IMG/VR virus record: IMGVR_UViG_3300025769_000497
Location: 1-31,698 of that record
DNA from: a virus
Length of the DNA: 31,698 nt
Direction: 5' to 3' (one strand)
The notes under the pieces were generated by a model, which was given only the letters and a program-made list of their open reading frames with translations, was not told the origin of the DNA and ran no database searches. Position numbers and translations under genes: made by a program. This document shows positions 24,085 through 31,483 of this stretch, piece by piece (within the stretch, counting starts at the first letter, position 1; every line of letters starts with the position of its first letter).

Positions 24085-24491
24085 TATTTAAACTCCTTTG
24101 GTAAAGTTTCTTCTGTGTACCATTTAAAATTATTTGACTCTGCCCATTCAGCATGTGTCCTTTTAGTTCCGTCTTTTCTTTTCTTAGCCTGTGGCATTGG
24201 AGCATAAGGTTTCTGGAAAAGAAATACAAGCTCCATTGTATCAGGTAATGACTCTCTAATCCAGATATATTTACTATATTCTGCATGATCCCAGAACCTA
24301 CCTTTAGCTTCTATAATTATTTTATCTTTAACAAAGTCTGGTTCGTACTTTCTTTTTATAATATATTCTATGTAATCAGAATGATGATCCCATTCTTTTA
24401 GAATACCTGTGTGTAGTTGATGTTCCCACTTACTATCGTATCCTTTAGGAACTCCTTTCTCTCTTGGTCGTATCTTTCTAGGTTTTCTCAT
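24084..24491 (-). CDS. Endonuclease I, T7 gp3-type Holliday junction resolvase
   Basis: This 135-residue nuclease should cut branched DNA such as Holliday junctions and help degrade host DNA and debranch replication products. The PD-(D/E)XK active site is seen as Glu23 (SKWEHQLHTG), Asp52 (YEPDF), Glu61 and Lys63 (IIIEAKGRFW). This corresponds to Glu20, Asp55, Glu65 and Lys67 of T7 endonuclease I, including the YxPDF and KG(R/L)(F/W) neighbours. A basic N-terminus (RKPRKIRPREKG) fits DNA binding. Length is close to T7 gp3 (149). It overlaps the upstream exonuclease gene by 4 bases (ATGA). Confidence 0.9.
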   Translation of the reverse strand: MRKPRKIRPREKGVPKGYDSKWEHQLHTGILKEWDHHSDYIEYIIKRKYEPDFVKDKIIIEAKGRFWDHAEYSKYIWIRESLPDTMELVFLFQKPYAPMPQAKKRKDGTKRTHAEWAESNNFKWYTEETLPKEFK

Positions 24492-25366
24492 ACAGTAACT
24501 TCTTCTGCTCTTGGTTCTCTAACTACTTTTGTTAAGTATGTTAGACCTCTAGAATATTTAAAAGTTCTAAGACCTTGTCCATCGTTAGAATTTTTATGAC
24601 ACTCAAACTTAAATGGACAATAGAAGCAATCTCTTGGTAAAGCCATGTTACCTGAACTGCCGTTAGGAATTGGATCGTGACATCTGGGAGGTGGCTTTTT
24701 CTTTTTAAGAGTTTTCTTTAAATGTTTTATTCTTTCTTTGCCATCAACCTTATCAAATTCATCAGGTCTATAAAGACATAGCTCACCTGTGACTTTATCT
24801 ATAACTAAGAAGCCACCATTGTTGGTCTTCTCTGCTGCTTCATATCCTGCAATCTGTCCTAAGTAACCGAAAGGATCGTTGCTTGCTAAAGTTCCTTCTT
24901 TAAATTTCTTAAAAGAGAATGGAGAAGCTGACTTAACATCTATAACTTCTCCGTTTATCTTACAATCCATGTGTCCTTTAACACCTTCTACTACTACTTC
25001 TTTTTGTTGGTCTGTAACTTCATAACCTGCTAGTTTAACTAACATGAGGACTAACTCCTCAAGTAAATGACCATATAAAAATTTTATAAAGGTATTAGGA
25101 GAATGTCCGTGTACAGAATCTAACTTGTGGTTTGCTTCATACCAAAGTTTTCTATCTGGTATTCCTATATTAGACATTCTAAGAGAAGAAGCTTTAGGAT
25201 CTTTTTTGTGAGGTTTAGACCACTCAAGTAAAGCTGTACTCATAGCTTTACCAAATTCATCAGCTTGCTTTTTAGTTATTCCTAAACTCTTTTCATTGTT
25301 TAGATTATCTAATTTATTATATATGTTATTTACTAAGTTGTCTAGTGTTTTTTTATTCTTCTTCAT
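24488..25366 (-). CDS. PD-(D/E)XK exonuclease with four-Cys cluster (Cas4/RecB-like)
   Basis: The ATG at 25366 has GGAG 7 bases upstream, which is better than the TTG at 25381; it yields 292 residues. The nuclease core is seen as a helix YGHLLEELVLMLVKLAGY, GHMDC (Asp134), VIDVKSAS (Asp143, Lys145) and GQIAGYEAA (Gln171, Tyr175). The C-terminus has Cys229, Cys247, Cys250 and Cys256 (C-x17-C-x2-C-x5-C), a spacing like the iron-sulphur or zinc sites of Cas4, AddB and related phage exonucleases. It probably trims DNA ends, taking the place of T7 gp6 exonuclease for host DNA breakdown and recombination. It overlaps its upstream neighbour by 14 bases. No Cas1 or Cas2 or CRISPR array is seen, so it is not an adaptation gene. 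Confidence 0.85.
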   Translation of the reverse strand: MKKNKKTLDNLVNNIYNKLDNLNNEKSLGITKKQADEFGKAMSTALLEWSKPHKKDPKASSLRMSNIGIPDRKLWYEANHKLDSVHGHSPNTFIKFLYGHLLEELVLMLVKLAGYEVTDQQKEVVVEGVKGHMDCKINGEVIDVKSASPFSFKKFKEGTLASNDPFGYLGQIAGYEAAEKTNNGGFLVIDKVTGELCLYRPDEFDKVDGKERIKHLKKTLKKKKPPPRCHDPIPNGSSGNMALPRDCFYCPFKFECHKNSNDGQGLRTFKYSRGLTYLTKVVREPRAEEVTV

Positions 25367-25679
25367 CTTTATGCTCCGCAAACCTTAACTTCCTAGTATC
25401 AGGGTTGAACAGTAAGAACTGAACACCTAACTCTATTTGTTTTTTAGTTCTTCCAGTTTTGAATTGTATCCTATTTCCTGTGTTTGCTCTATGGTCTGGC
25501 TGTGCTGTCTTAACATCAATCAAAGTAATCTCACCTTTCTTATCCATAGCAATCATATCTATAGGACCTGTACAACCTGAGTTTTGAAATACCTCATACC
25601 CATTATCCCATAGCCAAGTGACAGCATAGTATTCTGCAAAGTCTCCTTTTCTATTCGTATTCATTCTAATGCGTTTCAC
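25353..25679 (-). CDS. Small PD-(D/E)XK nuclease, Hjc-like
   Basis: A GTG start at 25679 has GGGAG 8 bases upstream and overlaps the polymerase stop by 14 bases; an ATG at 25664 is the alternative. In the 108-residue form the motif order is Glu16 (KGDFAEYYAV), Asp41 (GPIDMIAMD), Asp55 and Lys57 (ITLIDVKTA), the Hjc-type or restriction-endonuclease-like layout. A conserved GNRIQFKTGRTKKQIELG segment follows, which resembles C-terminal elements of archaeal-type resolvase relatives. It may resolve or nick branched DNA; substrate unknown. Confidence 0.8.
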   Translation of the reverse strand: MKRIRMNTNRKGDFAEYYAVTWLWDNGYEVFQNSGCTGPIDMIAMDKKGEITLIDVKTAQPDHRANTGNRIQFKTGRTKKQIELGVQFLLFNPDTRKLRFAEHKDEEE

Positions 25680-27399
25680 TCCAATTTCTCCCATACTTGT
25701 ATTCACCATCCAAAGGACAACGAAGATTAAAAAAGTTTCCTGCTTCTACAATAGCTTCTACACCTAAACGACCTACTTGATCTGCAATATCTTGAGGAAC
25801 TTCCATCTGCCATTCATCATGTATGTTAGCTACGAACTTGTACTCAAGATTTTTTTCTTGTAAGTATTCGTCAAGTAAAACAAGAGCTTTCTTCATAACT
25901 ATAGCTCCTGCACTTTGTAATAAAGTATTTAAAGAAGCGTGTTCGTTTCTTATCCAAAGAACTCTTTTATCTAATCCTTTTAGATATCCTCTAACTTTAG
26001 CTGTTGACTTAACTTTGTCATTTAATTTTTTAAATGCAGGTTTGTTTTCAAAGAATAACTCTCTTGCTTTTTTACCTGCTTTAGCACTAGCGTTCATTAC
26101 ATTGCCAAGCCTAGCATCACCTGCTCCATACATCAAAGCGTAGATAAAAGTCTTAGCAATATCTCTAGTCTTTAGACCTGCTAAGTTTTGATTAGCAGTA
26201 TGTACATCACCATTTAATATTTCATTAGTAAACTCCTCATCATTCATGTAGTGTGCTAACATTCTTAACTCTAATCCAGAAGCATCTATACCTAGTAAAA
26301 CATTACCTTCATCTACTGTCCAACAAGCACGACATTCCTTACCATAAGGTTGTCTTACGCTCGGAATTTGCGCTGTGTTTGGACTTCGGTGAGTCATACG
26401 ACCTGTGATAGCTCCATTAGATATTACAGCACCATGTATTCTGTTGCCTTCAACAGCGTCTATCCAAGAAGATATTTGAGCTATGCGTTTTTGAAGTAAC
26501 AAAAACTCTGCTATCAACTGTGCTTCTGGTATATGCTTTATCTTTTTTAGAGTTCCTTCATCTACAATAGGTTGACCAGTAGGTGTAAAGCGTTTAGGTT
26601 TCCAACCAAAATCTGTTAAGTATTCTCCAATTTGTTTACGACTGCCGAGATTAAAGTCAACTAACTTCTTACGCATGAAAGGCTCGGTGTTACCAAACCA
26701 CAAACAGTTATCGTATTCTTCATCAGTCAACCCACGTTTAGATAACTCACCATCTTTTTTTACATAAGGTTTTACTAACTTATCATCTACCCACTTAGGT
26801 TTGAATGTAACTCTAACTTCTTCTTTAACTTTATCCATTCTGTGTTGTAAATCTGCAAGTAAAGTCATAGCAGCTTTATCGTCAAAAGCAAAACCATTGT
26901 CACGTTGCTTTTGAATAATCTCTGCAACTTTGTGTTCTAACTCTATGGATTCCTTACCAAAAATCTCAGTATCTTTTTGTAATCTTTCATAAACTAACTC
27001 ATTTAATAATACATCTTGACTACAATATTTTAACATTTCAGGTGTGTATTCTTCAAAAGAATCAGGTGATTCTAATTTATGATATCCTGTTTTAAATCCC
27101 CAATTTTTCAAACTGTGACCATTTTCTTGAGCAGGATTAGCAAGTCTAGATACAACTAAAGTATCGTAAACTTTGTTAGTCAGTTCAATTCCAGTTAGTT
27201 TTTTAATTACAGGAATATCATAGCCTGTTATGTTATGTCCTACAAGAGTGTCTGCACTTTGTAAATACTCTATGCCCTCTTTTATTTTATTAGGAGGAAA
27301 CTTTTTTATTTCTCCTGTAGTAGATTTAGCAACTATGCACCATAGCTTAGTCGGCTTCAATCCGTCTGTTTCAATATCAAATACTATTTCAGAACTCAT
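25666..27399 (-). CDS. polA: Family A DNA polymerase with 3'-5' exonuclease (T7 gp5-like)
   Basis: Replicates phage DNA. The ATG at 27399 (GAGG 9 bases upstream) gives 577 residues, against 704 in T7. The proofreading domain is intact: Asp8 and Glu10 (VFDIETDG), Asp61 (ITGYD), Tyr125 and Asp129 (YCSQD). Polymerase motif A is IDASGLELRMLAHYM (Asp372), motif B is RDIAKTFIYALMYGAG (Arg412, Lys416, Tyr420, Tyr424), and motif C is IHDEW (Asp528). The residue equivalent to E. coli Phe762 is Tyr420, as in T7. The region that holds the thioredoxin-binding loop in T7 is much shorter here, so thioredoxin may not be the processivity factor. It overlaps the primase-helicase stop by 11 bases. Confidence 0.96.
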   Translation of the reverse strand: MSSEIVFDIETDGLKPTKLWCIVAKSTTGEIKKFPPNKIKEGIEYLQSADTLVGHNITGYDIPVIKKLTGIELTNKVYDTLVVSRLANPAQENGHSLKNWGFKTGYHKLESPDSFEEYTPEMLKYCSQDVLLNELVYERLQKDTEIFGKESIELEHKVAEIIQKQRDNGFAFDDKAAMTLLADLQHRMDKVKEEVRVTFKPKWVDDKLVKPYVKKDGELSKRGLTDEEYDNCLWFGNTEPFMRKKLVDFNLGSRKQIGEYLTDFGWKPKRFTPTGQPIVDEGTLKKIKHIPEAQLIAEFLLLQKRIAQISSWIDAVEGNRIHGAVISNGAITGRMTHRSPNTAQIPSVRQPYGKECRACWTVDEGNVLLGIDASGLELRMLAHYMNDEEFTNEILNGDVHTANQNLAGLKTRDIAKTFIYALMYGAGDARLGNVMNASAKAGKKARELFFENKPAFKKLNDKVKSTAKVRGYLKGLDKRVLWIRNEHASLNTLLQSAGAIVMKKALVLLDEYLQEKNLEYKFVANIHDEWQMEVPQDIADQVGRLGVEAIVEAGNFFNLRCPLDGEYKYGRNWSETH

Positions 27400-29041
27400 A
27401 TTCTGTAACCTCGTTGTCGAATGTTTCTTGTTCGGTATCTTCAAAAAGTCTACCAGTTTCAGAATCATAAACTAACTTACAAGCTAGTCCAGTATCTCCT
27501 GTGTATCTAGACTTCAATACTCTAACCTTAGTTGTGTTGGCTTCTTTTTTATTAGCAGCCTGTTGATTTCTTTCTAATGCTATCACACAATCAGACAACT
27601 GCGCAATACCTTGTGAGCCTTTTAAGTGAGATAAAGAAACTTCTACACCTTTCTCATGTCCTTTATCTCCTGTTGCTCTTCTCAAGTGTGAAACAAGAAT
27701 CATACCTACTCCTGTTTCTTCTACCAAAGATCGTAAACGATTCATCAAACTATCAATACCTCGTCTTTCATCTCCTTCTGTCATTACATTTACTAGCATG
27801 TGTAAGTGATCTACTACAACCCATTGACACTCACAACCAACTATGATGTATCGTAGCTTAGAAAAGATCTCATCTATGTCTGTTGCACCTAAATGAGCAT
27901 GGACAAAGACTCTACCTTTCTGAATAACTTTATCAAATAAATTAGATAGATCTTCATCTGAATACTTATTACGCTTTTCGTTAAGATATATCCTATCATT
28001 AGCTTCAATAGATAAGAGTCCGTCAGCAGTTCTAGTCCAGTTTTCTTCAAGAGCAACGATACCTACATTGTCTTCGGTATTCTTAATAAGCCAATGCTCT
28101 AACTCTCTAGTCACACTAGACTTACCAAGACCTGTACCACCTGTAAGTGTTACAAGCTCTCCTTTGCGCATACCAAAGAGTTTCTTGTTAAGACCTTCCC
28201 ACGGATAAGCAACACTCTCTTTTACTTCTCTGTTCAACCAATCATCTTTCTTACTTGACAGCTCTAATATACCAGAAGGAGTATAGGTCTTAGCTTCCCA
28301 AAAAGATTTGTTAAACTCTTTGAATGCTTTAGCTTTGAGCATATCGTTAGCATCTTTATACTGTGTTGGTAAAGACATTATCTTAGTTTTGTTTGGTCTG
28401 AGTATCTTAGCTACCTTCTTAGCTGCTTCTCTACCTTGCTTGTCAGAGTCAAAGCAAAGAACAACATTGTCATAAGACTCGACAAACTCTATGCTTTCTC
28501 GTATATCTCTAACGGCAGCACTAGCACCACGCTTCAATGAAACTACAGACCAGTTACCTTTAAACATTTCGTAAACTGCCATAGCATCACACTCTCCTTC
28601 TGTAATCGTGAGGTACTTACCTCCGTGTTTGAATAGCTGTTCTCCGAATAGTCCTGTATTTTCTAGCGTTCCGTTACAATAGAAGTTTTTCTTCTCTACA
28701 TTCCTGCCTTTAGTTCCTACAATATCTGTTCCTTTGTAATAAGGATAAATGTGTTTGGTTACCTTGCCTGCAAACACTTCACTTTTTACACCATACTTAA
28801 CAGCAGTATCTCTTGATATACCTCGATCAGTTAGAGCGTTGAAACTTAACTGTGGACTTTCTATCTTAGGTTGTGATGATACTATTGTGGGTGTAACTAC
28901 ATGGGTATTTGTTCCGTCATACTTAGGAATAAACTTGTTACAACTGAAACATTTTGCTGATCCATTTTCATTTACAGAAACTGCATCACTACTCCCACAT
29001 AAAGGGCATGGTTGTTTATGTTTTATAAATTTTGTTTCCAT
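27389..29041 (-). CDS. Primase-helicase, T7 gp4-like
   Basis: This bifunctional replication protein primes the lagging strand and unwinds the fork. Domains in order: zinc-binding module Cys12, Cys15, Cys31, Cys34; primase TOPRIM with Glu148 (ITEGECDAMAVYE) and Asp198/Asp200 (LCFDSDKQGREAA); and a RecA-type DnaB-family helicase from about 275 with Walker A GGTGLGKSS (Lys307), Walker B WVVVDHLHM (Asp411) and SHLRR. The C-terminus ends in an acidic tail, as in T7 gp4 where it contacts the polymerase. The 550 residues match T7 gp4 (566). AAGGAG lies 5-6 bases before the ATG. A folded leader lies just upstream. Confidence 0.95.
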   Translation of the reverse strand: METKFIKHKQPCPLCGSSDAVSVNENGSAKCFSCNKFIPKYDGTNTHVVTPTIVSSQPKIESPQLSFNALTDRGISRDTAVKYGVKSEVFAGKVTKHIYPYYKGTDIVGTKGRNVEKKNFYCNGTLENTGLFGEQLFKHGGKYLTITEGECDAMAVYEMFKGNWSVVSLKRGASAAVRDIRESIEFVESYDNVVLCFDSDKQGREAAKKVAKILRPNKTKIMSLPTQYKDANDMLKAKAFKEFNKSFWEAKTYTPSGILELSSKKDDWLNREVKESVAYPWEGLNKKLFGMRKGELVTLTGGTGLGKSSVTRELEHWLIKNTEDNVGIVALEENWTRTADGLLSIEANDRIYLNEKRNKYSDEDLSNLFDKVIQKGRVFVHAHLGATDIDEIFSKLRYIIVGCECQWVVVDHLHMLVNVMTEGDERRGIDSLMNRLRSLVEETGVGMILVSHLRRATGDKGHEKGVEVSLSHLKGSQGIAQLSDCVIALERNQQAANKKEANTTKVRVLKSRYTGDTGLACKLVYDSETGRLFEDTEQETFDNEVTEYEF

Positions 29042-29061
29042 TCTATCTCCTTAGAAAAATT

Positions 29062-29115
29062 GAGAGGTGGATAAGTCACCAACTTATCTCTTATACTGTT
29101 GTCGTGTTACCTCTC
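29062..29115 (-). promoter_or_regulatory. Structured leader element before the primase-helicase gene
   Basis: On the minus strand a perfect 7-bp outer stem (GAGAGGT at 29115-29109 with ACCTCTC at 29068-29062) encloses a perfect 7-bp hairpin (GATAAGT, loop TGGTG, ACTTATC; 29088-29070). A 20-base single strand lies on one side and one base on the other. The direct repeat TAACACGA occurs twice, 12 bases apart. The element ends 9 bases before the AAGGAG site of the primase-helicase gene. It is not a terminator, having no T-run. It may be a translational control site, protein-binding hairpin or RNA-processing site. I match it to no known riboswitch. Confidence 0.45.
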
Positions 29116-29125
29116 GTGTTAAGTT

Positions 29126-29377
29126 TTAATTGTTTGACTTTAATACTTCATCTTCTTCCTTTTTACTTTTTTCTGAAGAACTGTTTACAATTTCAACAAT
29201 TCTATTTGAAAAGAAATTAATACCTGCTTGTATTTCTTCTAAGTCAAGCATAGTAGTTGCTTTCTTTTGAGTCAAGCGTTGCACTCTTCCGAAGATGCCT
29301 TGTGCTTCTTCTGGTAAATCATCTACCGAAATTTGCACATCATCAATAACAATGTGAGGTTTATTTTCTTCTGTCAT
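29126..29377 (-). CDS. Small acidic protein (83 aa), DUF6447-like
   Basis: The sequence begins HIVIDDVQISVDDLPEEAQG, a pattern (IxIDGxxYxxDDLSxEA) that I associate with short phage proteins of the DUF6447 kind, followed by a helix with QRLTQKKATTMLDLEEIQAG. The C-terminus is charged. AGGAG precedes the ATG by 8 bases. It lies 2 bases after the ssDNA-binding gene and before the primase-helicase, so is probably part of the replication operon. No function is known. Confidence 0.65.
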   Translation of the reverse strand: MTEENKPHIVIDDVQISVDDLPEEAQGIFGRVQRLTQKKATTMLDLEEIQAGINFFSNRIVEIVNSSSEKSKKEEDEVLKSNN

Positions 29378-29379
29378 AA

Positions 29380-29805
29380 TTAAAACTCCTCTCCTCCTTC
29401 ACCTTCATCAAAGAACTCTGCTCCATCTGCGTTCTTGTAAGGAATTAAATCTACAACTTGAACAGCTTGTAAATCTAATCCAGTATAAGGTCCGTAAGCA
29501 CCTGTTCCACTATATTCGTTGTACTGCACACGAATCTTAGAGCCGTTGCCTACTGCTGCATCTAAAGGTTGTTTGTTAATATCTAATAATCTAGGAGCAG
29601 CTCTGACCATTCCTTTTGGTCCGTTAACTTTTCTTTTAATTATTAACGCAGGTCCTTCTTCCATCTGCTTAACTTTGTGTCCTCTAGAAGCAAAGTCGTT
29701 TGCAGTTTCTTCGTCAACAACTAAATTAACACTAAAAACTGGTTCAAACTTTGTGTTTGGTGTAGTAATGGAACACCAATATCCTTGTCCTTCTAAAATT
29801 GCCAT
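29380..29805 (-). CDS. Single-stranded DNA-binding protein, T7 gp2.5-like by position
   Basis: The ATG at 29805 has AGGAGG 10 bases upstream; a TTG at 29814 would sit too close to that site. The 141-residue protein is beta-rich in the style of an OB fold (GYWCSITTPNTKFEPVFSVN, PALIIKRKVNGPKG, KIRVQYNEYSGTGAYGPYTG). It ends in an acidic tail with terminal Phe (FFDEGEGGEEF), the mark of phage and bacterial SSBs, which recruit other replication proteins through it. First gene after the strong promoter and next to helicase and polymerase. Confident as SSB; exact subfamily is less sure. Confidence 0.82.
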   Translation of the reverse strand: MAILEGQGYWCSITTPNTKFEPVFSVNLVVDEETANDFASRGHKVKQMEEGPALIIKRKVNGPKGMVRAAPRLLDINKQPLDAAVGNGSKIRVQYNEYSGTGAYGPYTGLDLQAVQVVDLIPYKNADGAEFFDEGEGGEEF

Positions 29806-29814
29806 GTCGTTCAA

Positions 29815-29862
29815 TCCTCCTGTGGCTGTGTGTTAAAATAAAGTGAGAGTTTTGAGAGCCAC
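29815..29862 (-). promoter_or_regulatory. Leader with alternative hairpins covering the SSB ribosome-binding site
   Basis: The AGGAGG site (29820-29815) is preceded, after one base, by AGCCAC (29827-29822). This can pair with GTGGCT (29862-29857). The same GTGG lies in the loop of another possible hairpin, GAGAG-TAAGTGG-CTCTC, and GAGAGT can also pair with a later ACTCTC. These pairings exclude each other, as in a switch. The stems are short and might be chance in AT-rich DNA, though the long leader of about 130 bases is unusual for this compact genome. Confidence 0.35.
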
Positions 29863-29953
29863 TTACTCTCGAAGTGTGCTTTATGTGATGCAAATTAAGC
29901 GGAGATAGACTACAAAAACAAGGGAATATGCTTAACTGCTCTCTCTTTTGGTC

Positions 29954-29983
29954 ATTATATCATACATTAAAATATAATGTCAA
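29954..29983 (-). promoter_or_regulatory. Consensus sigma70 promoter of the replication operon
   Basis: On the minus strand TTGACA (29983-29978) is followed after 18 bases by TATAAT (29959-29954), with TG one base upstream giving an extended -10. Both hexamers are perfect. Transcription should start near 29947 and run through SSB, primase-helicase, polymerase and nucleases. This is a host RNA polymerase signal, so the replication genes do not need a phage polymerase. Confidence 0.85.
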
Positions 29984-29989
29984 ACTTTT

Positions 29990-30274
29990 TTACCATCCTA
30001 AATCTAATTTCTTTTTAAGTTCAGGAATACCTAACATATCTTTGTAACAAGTTATGTTGGGATATTTTTTTAAATACTTTACAATCCATCTATCAGTCAT
30101 AGCTGATAAGTGCATAGTTCCTTTGACCATGAAGTGTGTTTGTTTAGAAAGCATAGTATCTATATTAGATAGATTTACTTTCTCTGCTTCTTCTTCGTTC
30201 AATAAACTACGCACCCACTCAACCTGAATAGGTTTGATAAGTCTTCTAATTTTTTTCATCTGCTTTGCGTTCAT
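29990..30274 (-). CDS. Small hypothetical protein (94 aa)
   Basis: The product is basic and helical (MNAKQMKKIRRLIKPIQVEW, LLNEEEAEKVNLSNIDTMLS, TDRWIVKYLKKYPNITCYKD), with no membrane segment. It begins with an ATGA overlap to the tiny membrane ORF upstream and ends 7 bases before the consensus promoter of the SSB operon, so it closes a separate upstream transcription unit. I know no family. The WIVKYLKKYPNI stretch looks like a small recognition helix, but DNA binding is not shown. Confidence 0.65.
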   Translation of the reverse strand: MNAKQMKKIRRLIKPIQVEWVRSLLNEEEAEKVNLSNIDTMLSKQTHFMVKGTMHLSAMTDRWIVKYLKKYPNITCYKDMLGIPELKKKLDLGW

Positions 30275-30384
30275 ACATTATTCATCCATGTTATGACAGG
30301 CATTACATACCATTGCCCTGTTTTAAGCATATAGAATAACATAGAACACAAACAGATTGCAACTATTATTTTATTTATTTTCAT
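30271..30384 (-). CDS. Tiny membrane protein (37 aa)
   Basis: This ORF lies in what would otherwise be a 96-base gap. It overlaps the upstream gene by 14 bases and the downstream start by ATGA (30274-30271), both normal junctions here. The product has a short basic start (MKINK), one hydrophobic helix (IIVAICLCSMLFYML) and a Trp-rich end. The positional evidence is better than the ribosome-binding site, which is weak. Confidence 0.5.
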   Translation of the reverse strand: MKINKIIVAICLCSMLFYMLKTGQWYVMPVITWMNNV

Positions 30385-30589
30385 CGAAATATTTCTTATC
30401 TATAAACATTCGATTATATTTATAATATTCCTCACATGAAGCATACAAAGGCATACCATGCTCTGATCTTTCATGACAGTTTTCTATGTATAAGTTACTG
30501 ACAAACATATCAAATTCTTCTTTAGATTTTCTAATATCTTCTTGCATCTTTTTATAGTCTTTGATTATTTCTTTTGATAAAGCACTCAT
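30371..30589 (-). CDS. Small hypothetical helical protein (72 aa)
   Basis: The ATG at 30589 with a GGGG site 7 bases upstream is chosen over an earlier start that would extend into the neighbour. The sequence opens with a charged helix (SALSKEIIKDYKKMQEDIRK) and continues with YIENCHERSEHGMPLYASCE, in which His and two Cys are loosely spaced, then a Tyr- and Lys-rich end. A metal site is possible but the spacing fits no known finger. Function is unknown. Confidence 0.6.
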   Translation of the reverse strand: MSALSKEIIKDYKKMQEDIRKSKEEFDMFVSNLYIENCHERSEHGMPLYASCEEYYKYNRMFIDKKYFDENK

Positions 30590-30590
30590 A

Positions 30591-30869
30591 TTATTTCCCC
30601 ACCCAAAAAGATATATCAGCAGTATCATCAAAAACTATAGACTTCTTTTTGTACTCACTTTTATCCCAATCTATTTCACGGATACCATTCTCATCCTTAA
30701 CTTCTTTTCCGTTCTTGTGTTTCTTATACACATACTCTCGTTCATGGTATACAATATCAGGATAATCATGCGGACTTATATCTTCCAAGTCTATATCTAT
30801 ACCTAGTTTCTTTTTAACAAGAAGCTGTATTGCTTCCTGTACCTCGTAGTAATCAAATGTTAATTGCAT
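30591..30869 (-). CDS. Small hypothetical protein (92 aa)
   Basis: The TAATG junction at 30869 and an AAGGAG site 8 bases upstream fix the start, so residues before MQLTFDYYEVQEAIQ are not translated. The N-terminal helix YYEVQEAIQLLVKKKLG with a following IDIDLEDIS is a pattern I recall from small early proteins of T4-like and marine phages. A charged middle of KHKNGKEVKDENG type and a beta strand at the end follow. No function is assigned. Confidence 0.65.
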   Translation of the reverse strand: MQLTFDYYEVQEAIQLLVKKKLGIDIDLEDISPHDYPDIVYHEREYVYKKHKNGKEVKDENGIREIDWDKSEYKKKSIVFDDTADISFWVGK

Positions 30870-31285
30870 TATAAACACTCCTTTACAATGTTCTCAATGA
30901 TAGCGTCAATGTTATCTACTGCATCTTTAGGTAGTAAAGATATAGCAATCTTGTTAGCTATCTTTTCTTTTAGTTTCCATTCATTTACACCTGTCTGAGT
31001 AGACAATACTCCGTTCCATCTGTCATACTTTAATTCAAAGTCGTTTGCATAATTGTAAAGTTCTACTCCTCTAGAAACTTTAGTAGACAGTTCATCTCTT
31101 TGTTCTTTCAACATGTTTATCTGCTTATCAAAAGACTTAACCTCGTTAGCTGTTGACAGCAACTCTCTGTACTCTTTACATTTCTTAACTACATACTTTG
31201 CTTTAGTTTCTTTAGAGCTTATTACTCTATCAACAATAGTATCAACGATTGCATCTTGTTCAAATTTTCTTATTTGTGTAGCCAT
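30869..31285 (-). CDS. Hypothetical coiled-coil protein (138 aa)
   Basis: The ATG at 31285 is preceded by GGGAG, 8 bases away, and starts just after the upstream stop; earlier starts lack support. The product is mainly helical: MATQIRKFEQDAIVDTIVDR, then KSFDKQINMLKEQRDELSTK (coiled coil), and an end rich in Ile, Asp and Asn. It has no membrane segment and no motif that I know. It is coupled to the downstream gene by TAATG. Likely an early phage protein. Confidence 0.65.
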   Translation of the reverse strand: MATQIRKFEQDAIVDTIVDRVISSKETKAKYVVKKCKEYRELLSTANEVKSFDKQINMLKEQRDELSTKVSRGVELYNYANDFELKYDRWNGVLSTQTGVNEWKLKEKIANKIAISLLPKDAVDNIDAIIENIVKECL

Positions 31286-31287
31286 TT

Positions 31288-31473
31288 TTAGTTCTCCCAT
31301 TTGTGATTTAAAATTGTTTCGATAGACTCTTTTGCTTTTATTATAAAACAATCAGGATCTGACGCTAAATGATCTTGATTAAACCAAACAGTTATATCTC
31401 TTGTGTCTTCATTCATAGTTATTTTATCAATAACTTTCCCATCTATCTCTTGTCCTACTTTTAACTCTAACAT
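31288..31473 (-). CDS. Small hypothetical protein (61 aa)
   Basis: A GGAG site lies before the ATG. The short product is beta-rich at the start (MLELKVGQEIDGKVIDKITM), has an acidic centre with a Trp-Phe pair (ITVWFNQDHL), and ends in a helix. It resembles a small barrel or OB-like fold only in its strand pattern. No known family and no function; its neighbours are equally small early genes. Confidence 0.6.
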   Translation of the reverse strand: MLELKVGQEIDGKVIDKITMNEDTRDITVWFNQDHLASDPDCFIIKAKESIETILNHKWEN

Positions 31474-31483
31474 TTTCTATCTC

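Noticed and set aside
24488-25366. Cas4-like nuclease as a sign of a CRISPR adaptation module
   Set aside because: No Cas1, Cas2 or repeat-spacer array is present, and it lies among phage replication genes, so a phage exonuclease is more likely.
25823-26143. Plus-strand ORF of 106 codons opposite the DNA polymerase
   Set aside because: The minus strand encodes the catalytic motifs of the polymerase here; the opposite frame is open only through codon bias.
29062-29115. Hairpin before the primase-helicase as a rho-independent terminator
   Set aside because: No T-run follows on the minus strand, and transcription must continue into the replication operon.
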